Program-made: the position numbers and the translations under genes
Source: Salvia splendens
Lineage: Eukaryota; Streptophyta; Magnoliopsida; Lamiales; Lamiaceae
Direction of reading: 5' to 3'
NCBI RefSeq assembly: GCF_004379255.2
Contig: NC_056048.1
Location: forward strand, 8,652,001 to 8,716,000
DNA: 64,000 bases
In this document: positions 22,587 to 34,564 of the stretch, in pieces
How the letters are laid out: the number at the start of each line of letters is the position of its first letter
How positions within the stretch are numbered: position 1 is the stretch's first letter
The notes under the pieces: generated by a model
Told to the model about the DNA's origin: nothing
Seen by the model: only the letters and a program-made list of their open reading frames with translations
The model's database searches: none

Positions 22587-23858
22587 ACTATATTTAGATA
22601 TATAAAAGCCGCAATTGACCACGTACGAAGTTTCCAGTTGATTTATCCTTCCCCAAAGAAATCTTCTTTAATTCGAGAAGGTAACAAAAGTCATCCTTTC
22701 GAAAAATCCGTAGATTTCGAATATTCTAATACAAGCTCAATATATACACTTTCAGTCCAAATAATTATTAGGATAAGCACAACAAATACGTCTATTTATT
22801 TTTAGTCAGATATAATCAAATCCGCACACTGAAAGAATATTTTTGTATATAAACCACTATAATTAGAATAAGAAATAGATTGAGAGGACAGTAGTAAAAT
22901 TTTATTGTTGTATAATACGATGCCATATGTTCACACCTGACACGTCTAATTAACGCTATGCAAAAAAAAGGGGAGAGACGAATATTGGAATAAAGCTGGT
23001 AAATATGGTTACGTACATAAACACATGTATTGGCAATTTTCAAATGACCGATACACGAAATTTTCAAACTTTTTATTTTTAGCAATGTATTTTAATTAGG
23101 ACCATTATATGATACTACTAATATTTATATTTGTAGTACTCTCAACGGTCCCTCGGTAGGGAAGTCATATTTCTTTGAAACATTCCTAAATAGTTGAGTC
23201 ATTTATTTCTTGCCAAATTTATTCTAACTCCACGTAATATAAGCACTTAATTCTTAATATACATGCTGAAAAGAAATACTCTGACTAAGATGGGACGGAA
23301 GAACACTGTAATACTGAGCTTGAGATATAGGTTTATTGACGTGATATGCAAGAATGATTAATGCAATGAGAAAATTTACCTTTATTACCTTAATAAATTA
23401 TCATGATAAATATAATATTTATGTAACTTATTTTTTTGGGTTTTTTAGTTTAACTACAGGTGTACCGAATCCGCCTTTTGGTGATTTATGTAACTTACTA
23501 CTCCACAACATTCTACATAATACATTAAATAAATAAATAACTATGGTCTTTATTTTTCGAATGATATTTGTATTACGGAGTAATATTACGAATTCTGTAA
23601 ATATCACATCATAATTATGAAGAAAAAAAGAAGAATAAAACAAGGGTGAAATAAGTCAAATACAATGTATATTGACTCCATCACATTAAATTGAGCAGAT
23701 AAATGCATAATTCAGTGTGAACTGATAAAAAAAATAACCGAGGCAGTATATCCCAACGGTTTTGAAAGTAGAAACATAATTAATACGGTTGACAGAGTCT
23801 TCTTTACAGAGGCTGAGATTGTGGCCCAACTTCTTTATTTTATCACCGCAGTTTTCCT
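22587..23858. other. AT-rich intergenic DNA upstream of the Nudix gene
   Basis: A decayed MITE may lie at 23134-23310 (ACTCTCAACGGTCCCTCGG ... GACTAAGATGGGACGGAAG). No other feature supported. Confidence 0.45.
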
Positions 23859-23878
23859 CATATATACATATATAAATT
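23859..23878 (+). promoter_or_regulatory. Candidate TATA box of the Nudix hydrolase gene
   Basis: CATATATACATATATAAATT lies about 75-90 bp upstream of the start codon at 23952, leaving room for a short 5' UTR. Confidence 0.55.
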
Positions 23879-23951
23879 CACTAGTTTTGGTTCATCAATT
23901 ATCAGTGTAGTTGTAGCACCTTTCTCCAAAGGGAAAAACATAATTTTAGCA

Positions 23952-25202
23952 ATGGAATTGAAGAATTTGTCAGCTCGTACTGGCCGCCATCTGCAGCGTT
24001 ACAATTTACTTGGCCACCGCCAAATTGTTGGGTACCTCTCTCTCTTTCTCACTTTCTTCAAATTTTCTTGAATTTATGTGTAAAATGAATTAAATTCATC
24101 TAAATTTGGGGGTTATTTGCAGATGTATTCCATATAGATATAGGAGTCCACGTGGAGCGTCTGTGGTGGACGAGGAAGATATTGAGGTTCTTGTTATAAC
24201 CGCACAAAGAAAAGGCAAAGGGGTTTTGTTTCCTAAGGTATTTTTCTTAATTTAGTACTAAGATTTAGAGGAGAAAGACAAAAACTCACGATGTTTGTGG
24301 TGTGCGAATTAAGGGTGGTTGGGAAATTGATGAATCTATTGAAGAAGCAGCGCTGCGCGAAACAGTGGAGGAAGCCGGTGTTGTTGGAGATGTTCAGGTT
24401 GCTTCTCTTCTCCATTTTTAATCACTTCCAATTCTCAACAGTCAACTCTCAGTTCCAATTTGATTGATTTAAGATATACTAATAGGTAAAGTTAATAGTG
24501 TGATTGAGTGGCACGAAACTCGTCCATTCTTAATCAAATGGATCAATCACGGGTCCGGTCACTTTGTCTAACAACAAAAAAATAAAAAAATAAAAGTAAA
24601 GTTGAAACTGGATATTGGATTAGAGTTGACGATTCAATAATAATTATCCCATTGGATAAAATATGATATATGGGTGTTGGAATTTTGATTGCAGAATAAA
24701 TTGGGTAAATGGAGTTTCAATAGCAAAAACAGAGAAAGCTTCTATGAAGGTCACATGTTCCCATTGCTAGTAAAGGAGCAGCTGGAAATCTGGCCTGAGA
24801 GAGACATCCGTCAAAGATTATGGGTAAAACTAAAATCCCTTTTGTCTGAAATCTGTACATACCATAATAGTACTTGTGTGTTAACCAAAGTACACAGAGA
24901 ATAAAGTAAGAGAGTGTTGTTTTTTGTCCAAAATAGAAATGACTTAATTATATTGGAACTTCTCAATATAGAAAAAACGACTCAATTAACAAGGAAAACA
25001 TGGAGTATGAAGAAACACATTCTTATTAATGTGAACTAAATTTGAGCAGATAAGTGTTAGAGAAGCAAGAAGGATGTGCGAATACCGGTGGATGAAGGAA
25101 GCTCTAGAGTTACTAGTGAATCGCCTCACCTCGCAGCCCAAAACAGAAATGGTTAGCTTACCAAGAGCTGCAGCAAATCTAGCTTTGGTTGCAAATGCTT
25201 GA
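23952..25202 (+). CDS. Nudix hydrolase (NUDT4/17/18/21-like)
   Basis: Five exons: 23952-24031, 24123-24237, 24314-24397, 24695-24823, 25050-25202, all with GT...AG introns and consistent frame, giving 186 aa, the normal size for this subfamily. Residues 1-30 carry the family-typical GRHLQRYN and VGCIPYRYR. The Nudix box spans residues 66-88 with every consensus position present (G66, E72, R80-E81, E84-E85, G87-V88), so metal-dependent hydrolysis of a nucleoside diphosphate-linked compound is expected. The subfamily has been linked to diphosphoinositol polyphosphate and nucleotide hydrolysis; substrate here is not decidable from sequence. Intron 4 (24824-25049) contains decayed MITE text (AAAATAGAAATGACTTAATT). 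No break seen. Confidence 0.93.
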
Positions 25203-25757
25203 ATGCACCCAACTCTTGTTTCGTTTTTTTAGTAGTTTTTTTTGTAAGTCTTGTACAGAGTTATATTGCTTGGAAATCCAGTTTTTTGTTTTTCGAAATT
25301 CAACTGGAATTGGACTGATGTGTTTTGGGAGTTTGTTTCGTGTGTTTTTCGTCAAGGAAGGTTGATGTTTGAATAGTAGATTTATGGCTGAATAAATTGG
25401 GCTGGCTGTGGATGACTTGAAGACATAATTGATTAAGGCGTTTTGATTCCTATTATGTCTTTTCTTTATCAATACTTCTCTCAAGTCGAGAAATGAGATT
25501 ACCAACATGTCAAGAACTTACTATAAAAATTTTGGAGTTCATGTTATGGTTAAAATATTTGTCAACTGATTTCAGCTCGAATAAATGGCAACTTTAACTA
25601 TGATTGCTGCTACTATCTTCTCCTGAATAAAAATATCTATCAAGTATAACATTTTTGGTTTAATCATATTGAACCAGACTTTCATACATACTGATCAGAA
25701 TCCTATTATCACAAAATATCTGATAAGTTATTTTACAAAAGGAATCGACCTCAATTC
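25203..25757. other. 3' flank of the Nudix gene
   Basis: AT-rich with no recognisable gene; probable 3' UTR in the first 200-300 bases, but I see no decisive polyadenylation signal. Confidence 0.4.
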
Positions 25758-26085
25758 ATGATGTTTGTAGCCACAGTGATACGGATTGGAAGGTCTACAA
25801 GAGAGGGGAGCGGCAAGTTGTTTGGCCAACAAACTTGGAGGATACGGTGGAATGAAGTGGTTAGGGTTAGCCTGATTATCTCGGCGTTAGGGTCTCAACT
25901 CGAGGCTTTCATGGAGGAAGCCCGAAAGCCTTTTTCTTCAGCAAGAGGAACACCTTCAAGGATTCAATTCATATTGACTCCTCTTGAAGGGTTGGAGTCC
26001 TACTCAACGGGTGTGGGTGGCACGTCGCCGATGCTTATGCCAACTTTTGACGGGTCCGAGGCGATCGCTTGGCTTGCGTGGGCGG

Positions 26086-26581
26086 TGTTGGATATTTGAC
26101 ACACAAAATATAAAATCACTCAACAAAAATAGAATATGGAGGATAAGTATTAATAGGCTTCTCATAAAAGGATTACAAAATACATTCAAAAGTGTTTCTG
26201 CACTACAAAAACTCTCACTTTCTTTCTAACTTGAGCTACGACTCTTTCTCTCTTAACTCACTCACTTCTCTTTTCTTTCTTAATTAATGATTACAATGAA
26301 CAGCAAGGACTCCTGTTTATAGGTAAATCAAATTGATAGTATAGCTAACACATCCATGCTACGTGTCCTAATTAGTTTAATTAGGAAGACATCATATAAT
26401 GACCACATACTCCACCGCCTTACACGTAATGCAATTGTGGCTTCCTTTTAGCCATTAAGAACACAATGTTAATTCAAAAGTCCACCACTAATCAAGTCGA
26501 TGATGCACCTGCTCATCACCTACTCATCATCTCCAACAAAGCTATTCTTAACTTTTAAGTAATTGAGTTTAGCAATCAACC
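26086..26581 (-). repeat. 3' LTR of copia element 2
   Basis: About 496 bp, homologous along its length to 28756-29253 with a few indels (for example a missing TTCA near the right end). Extra copies of GCACCTGCTCATCACCTG just inside the LTR suggest the RT deletion occurred between short direct repeats. Confidence 0.9.
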
Positions 26582-26589
26582 CAGAATAT

Positions 26590-27620
26590 GCACCTGCTCA
26601 TCACCTGCTGTTGCGACAGCTTCAACCCAGAATTCTCGGGGTAAGTCTTTCCATTTGATCATACTCCTCGCCATATTAAGAATTGTCCGGTTCTTTCTTT
26701 CAGCAACACCGTTCAGTTGAGGAGTATATGGATGTGTAAGCTGGTGAATGATTCCATGCTCCTTGCAAAACTTTTCGAACAGATCAGATGTGAACTCGCC
26801 ACCTTGGTATGATCTGAGAACTTTAATATAGTGCCCACTCTGTCTTTCAACAAGAATTTTGAACTCTTTGAAAATATCAAACACCGTAGATTTCATTTTC
26901 AAGAAATACACCCAAGTCTCTCTAGAGTAATCATCAATGAAAGTTAGAAAGTACTGATTACCTCTGGTAGAAATAGGCTTCAGAGGACCACAAACGTCTG
27001 TGTGAACGATCTCCAACGGGCGTGATGCTCTCCATCTCATTTCTTTTGAGAAACTTGGCCTGTGATGTTTTCCCAGTATGCATCCTTCACAAACTTCTTC
27101 AGGATGATCAATATGCGGCAAGCCTTTCACCATATTCTTTGAAGACAGAAGCTTCAAACCACCAAAATTCAGATGTCCAAGACGCAAATGCCATAACCAT
27201 GATTCATCTTTAACAATAGCATTCATGCACTTCAACATATCATGTTTCATGTTCAATGCAAATAATCTATTTTTGGACATCTTAGCAACCAAACTACCTC
27301 GAGCATCATTGATAGACAGATAAGAATTCTTGATATTAACATCAAATCCTTTCTCCAGCAATTGACCAAGACTCAAAATATTGCTCTTCATGGCAGGCAC
27401 ATAATAGACGTCATATATAAAACCATGATTTCCATTATTTACCTTAATCAAGATGTTACATTTTCCTTGCACCGCAACTTTTGAGAAATCTCCAAAAGTA
27501 ACATCCCCATAAGATGTCTTCTTCAGCTCCATGAAGAGTTCTTTGTTCCCACACATGTGGTTACTAGCTCCAGTATCCAAGTACCACGTGTTGCACTGAT
27601 CACCTTCAAGTCCTTTATGA
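26590..27620 (-). pseudogene. Copia protease and integrase region, C-terminally truncated
   Basis: Minus strand from ~27600: protease motif [15 protein letters not shown]-pre-integrase [15 protein letters not shown] with zinc-binding [11 protein letters not shown], then integrase core with [22 protein letters not shown], and [17 protein letters not shown], ending after FWVEAVATA. The IN core D,D,E region is largely present (the second Asp/Glu neighbourhood reads RSYQGGEF, with Q where D is usual). The reading frame then runs into unrelated sequence next to the 3' LTR. Confidence 0.9.
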
Positions 27621-28735
27621 GTAAAAAAGAGAGGTTGAAATTACTTGCTCAACATCGTCTCCACCTTCGACATAATTGACTTGTTGATTGGACCTGGTAT
27701 TTCCGGTTGTTGGACACTCATAGTTGTAATGCCTGAATTTATGACAAGTATAGCACTCGACATTTGCTTTATCAAACCTTGGTTGATTATAGGTTTGAGA
27801 ATAACCGCATCTGTATTGCCTTCTTCCTCGTCCTCCTTGTCCATAAGAATTTCGACCTCTGGCTCGATAGGTAGAATATTGACATCCTCCCTCATTTTGA
27901 TAATTATGGCCACGTCCTCCTTGATTTTGATAATTCTGGCCACGTCCTCCTTCGTAATGGTAACGTTGGTTGCGTCCTCCTCGGCCACGATAGCCTCGAC
28001 CTCGGTTGTATCCGCCACGTGATGTCCCATGCTCAAACTTCTTGTCTTCTTGTGTTGACATCTTTGCTTGTAGCATATGCTCAAGTGACGGAGTGGTCTT
28101 TTTCTTCATGCGTTGTTCGTGGACTTCCAAGCTGCTCTGCAACTGGTCGATTGACATAGTGTTGAGATCTTTTGATTCTTCGATTGCCGCAACGACGTGC
28201 TCAAATTTCGACGTCAAGGAACGAAGAATTTTCTCAATGACACGGACATCTTCAATTATCTCTCCTTGCCTTTTCATTTGTTTCACAATAACTAATGTTC
28301 TTGTGAAATAGTCCGAAATATTTTCCGTTTCAGACATCGCCAAACTTTCAAACTCGCCACAAAGGATTTGCATTCGGACTCGTATCGCCTTATCAACACC
28401 GGTGAAAGTATTCTTCAGAATCTCCCAGGCTTATTTGGACGTGGTGGCTACACTTACTTTCTCAAACGTGGTTTCATCAATACCTTGATAGATATTGAAC
28501 AACGCCTTCTTGTCTCGTTTCCTTGTGTCTCTGAGGGCATTCTTCTGGTTGTTCGTCAGGGCATCTTCGACTTCTTGGGAGTCAGGTTCGGTGTAGCCGT
28601 CTTGAACAATATCCCACAAATCTTGTGATTGCAATAAGACTCACATTTGAATACTCCAATTCCCATAATTGTGTTTCTCTAATTTGGGAATTTGGGGTTG
28701 AACCATGTTCAACGTTGCCGCCATAGGTAGGATCG
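27615..28735 (-). pseudogene. Copia gag (UBN2-type) with zinc knuckle, frameshifted
   Basis: N-terminus near 28705 reads QPQIPKLEKHNYGNWSIQM, then a frame change, then LLQSQDLWDIVQDGYTEPD-like text, a second break near 28430, and a long second part (28373-27615): gag helices, an RG/GRG-rich linker (YNRGRGYRGRGGRNQ) and the CCHC knuckle CYTCHKFRHYNYEC. Overlap with the downstream protease frame suggests the usual single gag-pol arrangement now broken. Confidence 0.88.
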
Positions 28736-28755
28736 AGTGGCTCTGATACCAGATT

Positions 28756-29253
28756 TGTTGGGTATTTGACACACAAAATATATAAAATCACTCAACAAGA
28801 ATAAAATATGAAGGATAAGTATTAATAAGCTTCTCACAAAATGATTACAAAATACATTCAAAATTCAGCACTACAAAACACTCTTCACTCTTTCTAACTT
28901 GAGCTATGGCTCTTTCTCTCTTAACTCACTCACTTCTCTTTTCTTTCTTGATTAATGATTACAATGAACAACATAGGACTCCTATTTATAGGTAAATAAA
29001 GTTGATAGTATAGCTAACACATCCATGATATGTGTTCTACTTAGTTTAATTAGGAAGACATCATATAATGACCACATACTCCACCTGCTTACACGTAATG
29101 CAATTGTGGCTTCCTTTTAGCCATGAAGAACACAATGTTAATTCAAAAGTCCACCACTAATCTTCAAGTTGATGATGCACCTGCTCATCACCTACTCATC
29201 ATCTCCAACAAAGCTATTCTTAACTTTTAAGTAATTGAGTTTACTAATCAACA
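28756..29253 (-). repeat. 5' LTR of copia element 2
   Basis: 498 bp. Minus-strand TATA motif CCTATAAATAGG at about 28981-28992. Followed on the minus strand by four bases and the primer-binding site. Confidence 0.92.
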
Positions 29254-29859
29254 AGCGGAACAATACTTTTTGGTGTCTAACTCTCCACCAGAAAACCAAT
29301 TGAAGATCGACATGGCTACCTTGGCGGCCGACCTTGCCATGGATTCAACTATTGAACCGACGGATTCCATCTCTTTTGTGGGATCGCTTTATCCAGGAAC
29401 TGATGAAGCGTTTCGGGGATAACATAGCACTAGACGAGTATGAAGCCTTTGCGGCCGTCCGCCACGACAGTTCTCTCACTGTCGCTACTTTTGAGGCCCG
29501 CCTCTTTCAGATACCTGACCTCTCCAACCACCAGTATCTTGGGTTTTTTCTAGCAGCGCCGCGTCCGGATATCCGTATGCATATGAAGGCAGCAAATATC
29601 ACGAATTACTCTGATGCAGTTCAGTTGGCACTCCGCATTGATCATGTGGCTACAGGTACCCCTTCGCTGCACAATCTGGCAGTTCGTCCCTTCACATGGG
29701 CCGACCCCCCCTCAAAGGGATTTTCAGTATCATCCTCATCTCATTCCATGACAGGATCGTTGCGCCCTTCCGTCCGTCGTTTTCTGAATGTGTCTTCAGA
29801 GGAATACCGATGGCACATCGTGGTTAAGATCAACCGTCCCCTTCCCTCTATCATCACTA

Positions 29860-30390
29860 CTATTCCCCAACTAACCAATTCCCCAAATTTGGAAATTGGT
29901 TGAGGTCTAGCAGCCATGCCACTTGCTCATCTTCTTCATTTCCTACTGCTTCATCTCCTTCATTATGTATTGCTCCATCTTCTTCTTGATTTCTTACTGC
30001 TTCTTTATTGTGTACTGCTCCATCTTCTTCTTGATTTCCTACTTCTCCATCTTCTTCATTAAGCACTGTTCCTTCTTCTTGATTATGCATTGCTCCATCT
30101 TCTTGAGTTTGTACTGCTACATTGCTTCATCTTCTTGATCATGCACTGCTCCTTCTTCTTGATCATGTACAGCTCCATCCTCTTGATTCTCTGCTGCTCC
30201 AATTTCTGGATTTGGATTGGAATCATATCGATGATGCAATTTTTCTAACATAGGAATAAGCATATTGTAAAGCTGGATTACTTCATCTTCATCTTCCTCT
30301 TGATCAATACTATTGTGAGAATAGGGAATGATCGTCGGCACGAACAAGGTGAATCGAAAAACACCAGAAAGTGGGAAAGCTTAACAGATT
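29860..30390 (-). pseudogene. Acidic tandem-repeat reading frame with C-terminal DLN motif (unknown family)
   Basis: Two minus-strand frames join across a single-base shift near 30115: an upstream part (30380-30117, FRFTLFVPTIIPYSHNS, then IQLYNMLIPMLEKLHHRYD) and a downstream part (about 30116-29860) made of 8-10 copies of a unit like NQEEDGAVH. It ends WLLDLNQFPNLGNWLVGE. DLNxxP is an EAR-type repressor motif in plant proteins; whether it acts so here is unknown. No ATG is found upstream before a stop in the first frame, so an upstream exon, or decay, must be assumed. The 5' end faces the PDLP gene with ~280 bp between. I do not recognise the family. Confidence 0.4.
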
Positions 30391-30672
30391 TGAGGCCAAA
30401 ACAAACCCATAGCCACCGACTTTAATTTACACTCAAACCCAAACATTTCCGATTTTTAAAACACTGATTTTTCATTTTCCCATTCAATCCCGCAAAACAT
30501 TAAAATAAAGATTTAAAGACTTTTCCAGCCCACAAGTAAAAAAGTTATGGACTCACTAGTGTATTCTTTTTCCAATTAAATACTCCCATCCCAAAAGTAA
30601 TCCCCTACTTAAACACTCACATCTCCATGCAAACTCATCTTCACTTCCCTCACTCACACACACATCCAAAAC

Positions 30673-31838
30673 ATGGAAAAACCTTCTTTCCCACTCCAAA
30701 TCTTAACCATTTTCTTCTTCATTCCGGCCGCCTTCGCTTCCGACTCCTTCATCTACGGCGGGTGCTCGCAGATCAAATACGCGGCGGGCTCCCAATTCGA
30801 AGCCAACCTCAACTCCCTCCTCACCTCTCTAGTGAACTCAGCCACCTACTCCGCCTACAACAAGTTCAAGATCATGGGCTCGGCCCCACAAGACGTCGTC
30901 TACGGCCTCTACCAGTGCCGGGCCGACCTCGCCATGCCGGACTGCGCCACCTGCGTGGCCCAGGCCGTGTCCCACCTCGGCCCCCTCTGCCCCCAGGCCT
31001 GCGGCGCCGCTGTCCAGCTCGACGGCTGCTTCGCCAAGTACGACAACGTCTCGTTCATCGGGGCTGAGGACAAGGCCGTCGTCGCGAAGAAGTGCGGGCC
31101 ATCTGACGGCTTCGACGCCGGCCAGATGGCCCGCAGAGACGCCATGCTGGATGGTTTGAGCCGGGCTGGCGGGCCGTTCCGGGTTGGCGGGTCCGCGGAT
31201 GTACAGGGCGTGGCGCAGTGTGTTGGCGACTTGAGCAATGGGCAGTGCCAGGACTGCCTCACGGAGGCCTTGCGGCAGCTCAAGGCGGAGTGCGGCGGCG
31301 CTGTTTTTGGTGACATGTTTTTGGGAAAGTGCTACGCGAGATATTCCACTAATGGGGCCCACGCTTATACCCAACCAAATCATGGTGAGCAAAGAAATTA
31401 AATTATTTTTTCATTTATGTCTAACAGTTCTGTTCATTTATCAGTGGAAAAAGTAATTAATTTTCACTTTATTATATAAACAAAATATAATAGTATTTGG
31501 TTACAGATCATTCGATTGCTCATAGCGACTCGGAGAAGACATTTGCTATAGTTCTTGGATTATTAGCCGGGGTTGCATTGCTCATCATCTTCCTCACTTT
31601 TCTGAGAAGGGTTTCCAATCGAAACGGTGAGAAATTTATAGAACAAGATCACCTATTAATTCTGTATATTGTGAGAAATTATCATTTCTTATATCATTGG
31701 CATATATGTGATACTAGTATATACCACATAACATGGTAGCATATCACTTGATTCAGAAAAATGAATTTTGAGACCCATGATTATTGACTCCATAATTTTT
31801 TAATGTGATACCTTTTCTTTCTTTTTGCAGGTAAATAA
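30673..31838 (+). CDS. Plasmodesmata-located protein (double DUF26, single TM)
   Basis: Three exons: 30673-31384, 31507-31626, 31831-31838; 279 aa. Signal peptide ~1-22. Two gnk2/DUF26 domains (~26-140 and ~145-235), each with the C-x8-C-x2-C motif: C82, C91, C94 and C183, C192, C195. A transmembrane helix at ~249-271 (AIVLGLLAGVALLIIFL) is followed by a short cytosolic tail ending in NGK, as usual for PDLPs and unlike cysteine-rich receptor kinases. PDLPs sit in plasmodesmata and promote callose deposition, limiting cell-to-cell movement. Exon 1 is strikingly GC-rich against the AT-rich surroundings, which opens long antisense frames that are not genes. No break seen. Confidence 0.93.
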
Positions 31839-33247
31839 ACAAAAAATAATACAGTGAGAGATTTGCTTTTTCGACAGCCCTTTAATTAGCCTTTCCATTT
31901 TGTTGGTGCATGGTGGATATCAACTTGGCTCTCTCATACTTTTTTCCCCTCTCCCAAAAGTAAACAACTTTGGTGTCAAAGCTGTTTTATCAAATTGAGT
32001 ACAAACTTAAGGGAGAAGGGAATGAAGACTATTCAGACATAAGATTCCGTTCCATTTAACAAAGTTGTGTTGTTTTCTGATGTTGTTAAAATATGTATTC
32101 TTTTGTCCTAAATAAAGTTGGTTCTTTTATATTGGCATTCTCTCAATCTAAATGTTCAACAAAAAAGACATTATCTTTATGTTGGATTTAAAGTTTTAAG
32201 TTATCGAGGGCATCTCGTAATATTAAGGGTGTATAGATTATTTTATTATAAGAATTTATAATTTTGCAAAATTTGTGTAAATCATGCAAAATAAAATATG
32301 TGCAACTTAAGAAAATAACATCGTAAAATATGGGTGATTAGATAGCACTGAATTATGATAAAAGTTCACGTCGACCTTATAATTTGTAAGATTGCATCAA
32401 TATCGATAATGCATGGTTCCTCAACAATTAAGAAATCAAAGTGCTAATAAATAAAACAAAATAAAAAATCAAAGTGCAAAGTGCTAAAACAACTTAGATG
32501 CAAATCTGTGAATTTTAATAACTTTTTTAGAGGTGCTACTTAAAGCTGTGGGTGTAATAAGACAAACAAGCATCGTTGTAAAGTCAAAGCTACATAGAAT
32601 TATTGCTTCGAGAATACATGTAGAGTGATGCACTCCATATGAACCAGAGAAAGAAAATTTTAAATTAAAATTAAATCGTTTTTTGTTTTTTAATTCATAA
32701 TAGTTAGGTCAATTCATAATTGTATAATTGGAAGGTTATTAATGCTATAGTTGGGAAACCATGGATTCATCCAAATAGCTTCACAATTTAATACGACTAT
32801 TTTCCATGCCCATATTACATTGTCAATTAATCAATTAAAATAAGAAACAATATTACATAATACTATAAAGTTAAGAAATTCTAAGGATTTAGATAGGGAA
32901 AAATATAACATTAAATCAGTTTAAAATTAAAATAATATAAATATTTATGTTAATTACCACGCTTTTGGATCTCTGTTGCGGAAGAAAATCACACTTTAAG
33001 AAAATATAACACATTTATAGATGCATAATTTGAACGATAATTTTACTTAAATACATATGGAGAAAAATCAAGTTAGAGGGAGAAAATCCTGTAACAAAAT
33101 TCATGGCGTCAAAGTTTATGAATATATGAAATGTAGTGCACAATGTTAGTGTGACGGGAAACAATCAGAAGTATTTATAGAGGTTCTAACCTTATTTAAG
33201 AAGTCAATTTGTATTGGACATTGGTGTTGCCCAACAATGTTTGTTTT
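31839..33247. other. AT-rich intergenic DNA downstream of PDLP
   Basis: Probable PDLP 3' UTR in the first ~280 bases (AATAAAGTT at 32111 is a candidate polyadenylation signal). Beyond it only AT-rich DNA. Confidence 0.45.
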
Positions 33248-33450
33248 CTTTTTTTTTTTTTTAATAAATCGCGAGTAACACCCGAAACAACTTAGCTAAT
33301 ATCAGAAATACCTAATATATCAGGAAGAAACCAACTATGAATATCTTGTGGTGCCATCTCTAGAGCGTGCAGTCCTCTACCAAACCCATAAGCAAAATGT
33401 GACAAATAATCGGCAGCAAAATTCTCTTCTCTATGCACTTTGACCAATAA
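33248..33450 (-). pseudogene. LINE-type RNase H tail fragment with poly-A
   Basis: On the minus strand 33440-33275 reads VHREENFAADYLSHFAYGFG, then LHALEMAPQDIHSW and FRVLLA, typical of the RNase H C-terminus carried by plant LINEs. A T-tract at 33248-33262 is the poly-A tail in this orientation. Strongly 5'-truncated. Confidence 0.7.
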
Positions 33451-34564
33451 TCATAATTTCATTCTAAAATGACATTCTTTTTTTCTCAAAACTCTCCTTT
33501 TAAACAATGATAGATGAGATTATAGCCCAATTTTCCGAATGATAGAGGGACCCGAAATTAACCCGAGATCCATGGTTCATTGTTATCCAAAAAGTAGAAA
33601 CTTTACGACGACAAGAGTTTTAATATGAATTTGGTAAAATATGAGACTATTTTTGCAAAATATACTAAAAGATATTGTAAAAAGAAACTATTTTTTGGGA
33701 CATCGGAAATATGAAAATTAAAAAATGAGCCTAAGTGGCCCAACGGGTTATATATTAAGCTAAAAATTCATAAATTTTGTTTCGTCGCCATACTAAAATA
33801 AATTGTGCATGTGTATTTTATTTCTTATATATATAAAAAATTGTCAACAGATAATAGTACTCCGTATTATGTATAAAATATAGTACTGTATAAATAAAAA
33901 CTTCTATTTATTATTTAATATTAGAATTTATTTGTAAACTTTTGTTTAATTACTTTTCAACTAGTATTCCTACTAACCACCGTTTATAGAACCATTTTGC
34001 CACTGAGTTGTCCACGATTAAAGTATTTATCTTTTCCAATATTGGTACACGTATCTCACATTTCACTAACTTCTTACTCTCACAACCCATTATAAAATTA
34101 ATGGGTCTCATATTTTATTTACTTTCTCTATTAATTTCTTTTCATAGAGTTAAAGCAATTTTTTTAAAATTCGTATTAAGCTAAAATGGCTCTTTACATG
34201 GCACGAATATAGAATATATGTAACAGAAACGTGTGTTGAGTGAAAATGACTCAAGTTATATGATAGTAACAGAAAATGCTGCAGTAATATTCCAGTATGC
34301 TACATTCATTCATCGCTAGAGCAGAAGTTCAAAATCCAACGAATAAAAACAAAATCACAGATGCAGCCTTAAAAACTTGGTATTATCCCTTCCCTTTCAG
34401 TCGGTGAATTTCCTTACTTTACTTGCACTTCACAATTCCCTTATTCTTTCACGCATAAGAAATCACGAATCTGCTCAAAAAGCTCCTTTTTCTACTATTT
34501 TCTTTTTCTATCTTACTTTCACCCATTTAGCCAAAATTATTAATAATTTGCTGATTTACTGAAG
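33451..34564. other. AT-rich intergenic DNA upstream of ARL8
   Basis: No gene or complete element seen. The last ~150 bp, C/T-rich, are likely ARL8 5' UTR. Confidence 0.45.

Larger units (their letters stand above)
26086..29253 (-). mobile_element. Second Ty1/copia element, RT/RNase H deleted
   Basis: LTRs at 26086-26581 (3') and 28756-29253 (5'), starting TGTTGGGTATTTGACACAC and ending AATCAACA (left copy has AATCAACC). Target duplication GGCGG (26081-26085) versus AGCGG (29254-29258), one base changed. The minus-strand primer-binding site TGGTATCAGAG (28751-28741) begins four bases inside the 5' LTR, complementary to initiator Met tRNA. Gag, protease and integrase are present, but sequence jumps from the integrase to the 3' LTR, so reverse transcriptase and RNase H are gone. 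Confidence 0.93.
25770..29710 (+). pseudogene. Ty3/gypsy gag relic interrupted by a copia element
   Basis: Two parts of one gag: 25770-26085 (LEAFMEEARKPFSSARG, then MPTFDGSEAIAWLAWA) and from 29254 (EQYFLVSNSPPENQLK, PWIQLLN, YEAFAAVRHDSS, TFEARLFQIPDLSNHQYLGF, SDAVQLALRIDHVATG). The second half has one or two frame changes near 29330-29400. Codons on both sides of the intervening copia element fit together across its target duplication. The C-terminal zinc-knuckle region and pol are missing; sequence ends near 29890. Capsid-type gag of chromovirus/Tekay-like gypsy is the best match; no function expected. Confidence 0.87.

Noticed and set aside
29923..30138. Plus-strand Ile/Phe/Cys-rich frame
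   Set aside because: Complement of the acidic repeats; low complexity.
30838..31392. Long antisense frames across PDLP exon 1
   Set aside because: Caused by the high GC of the exon; the sense strand has signal peptide, DUF26 cysteines and consistent splice sites.
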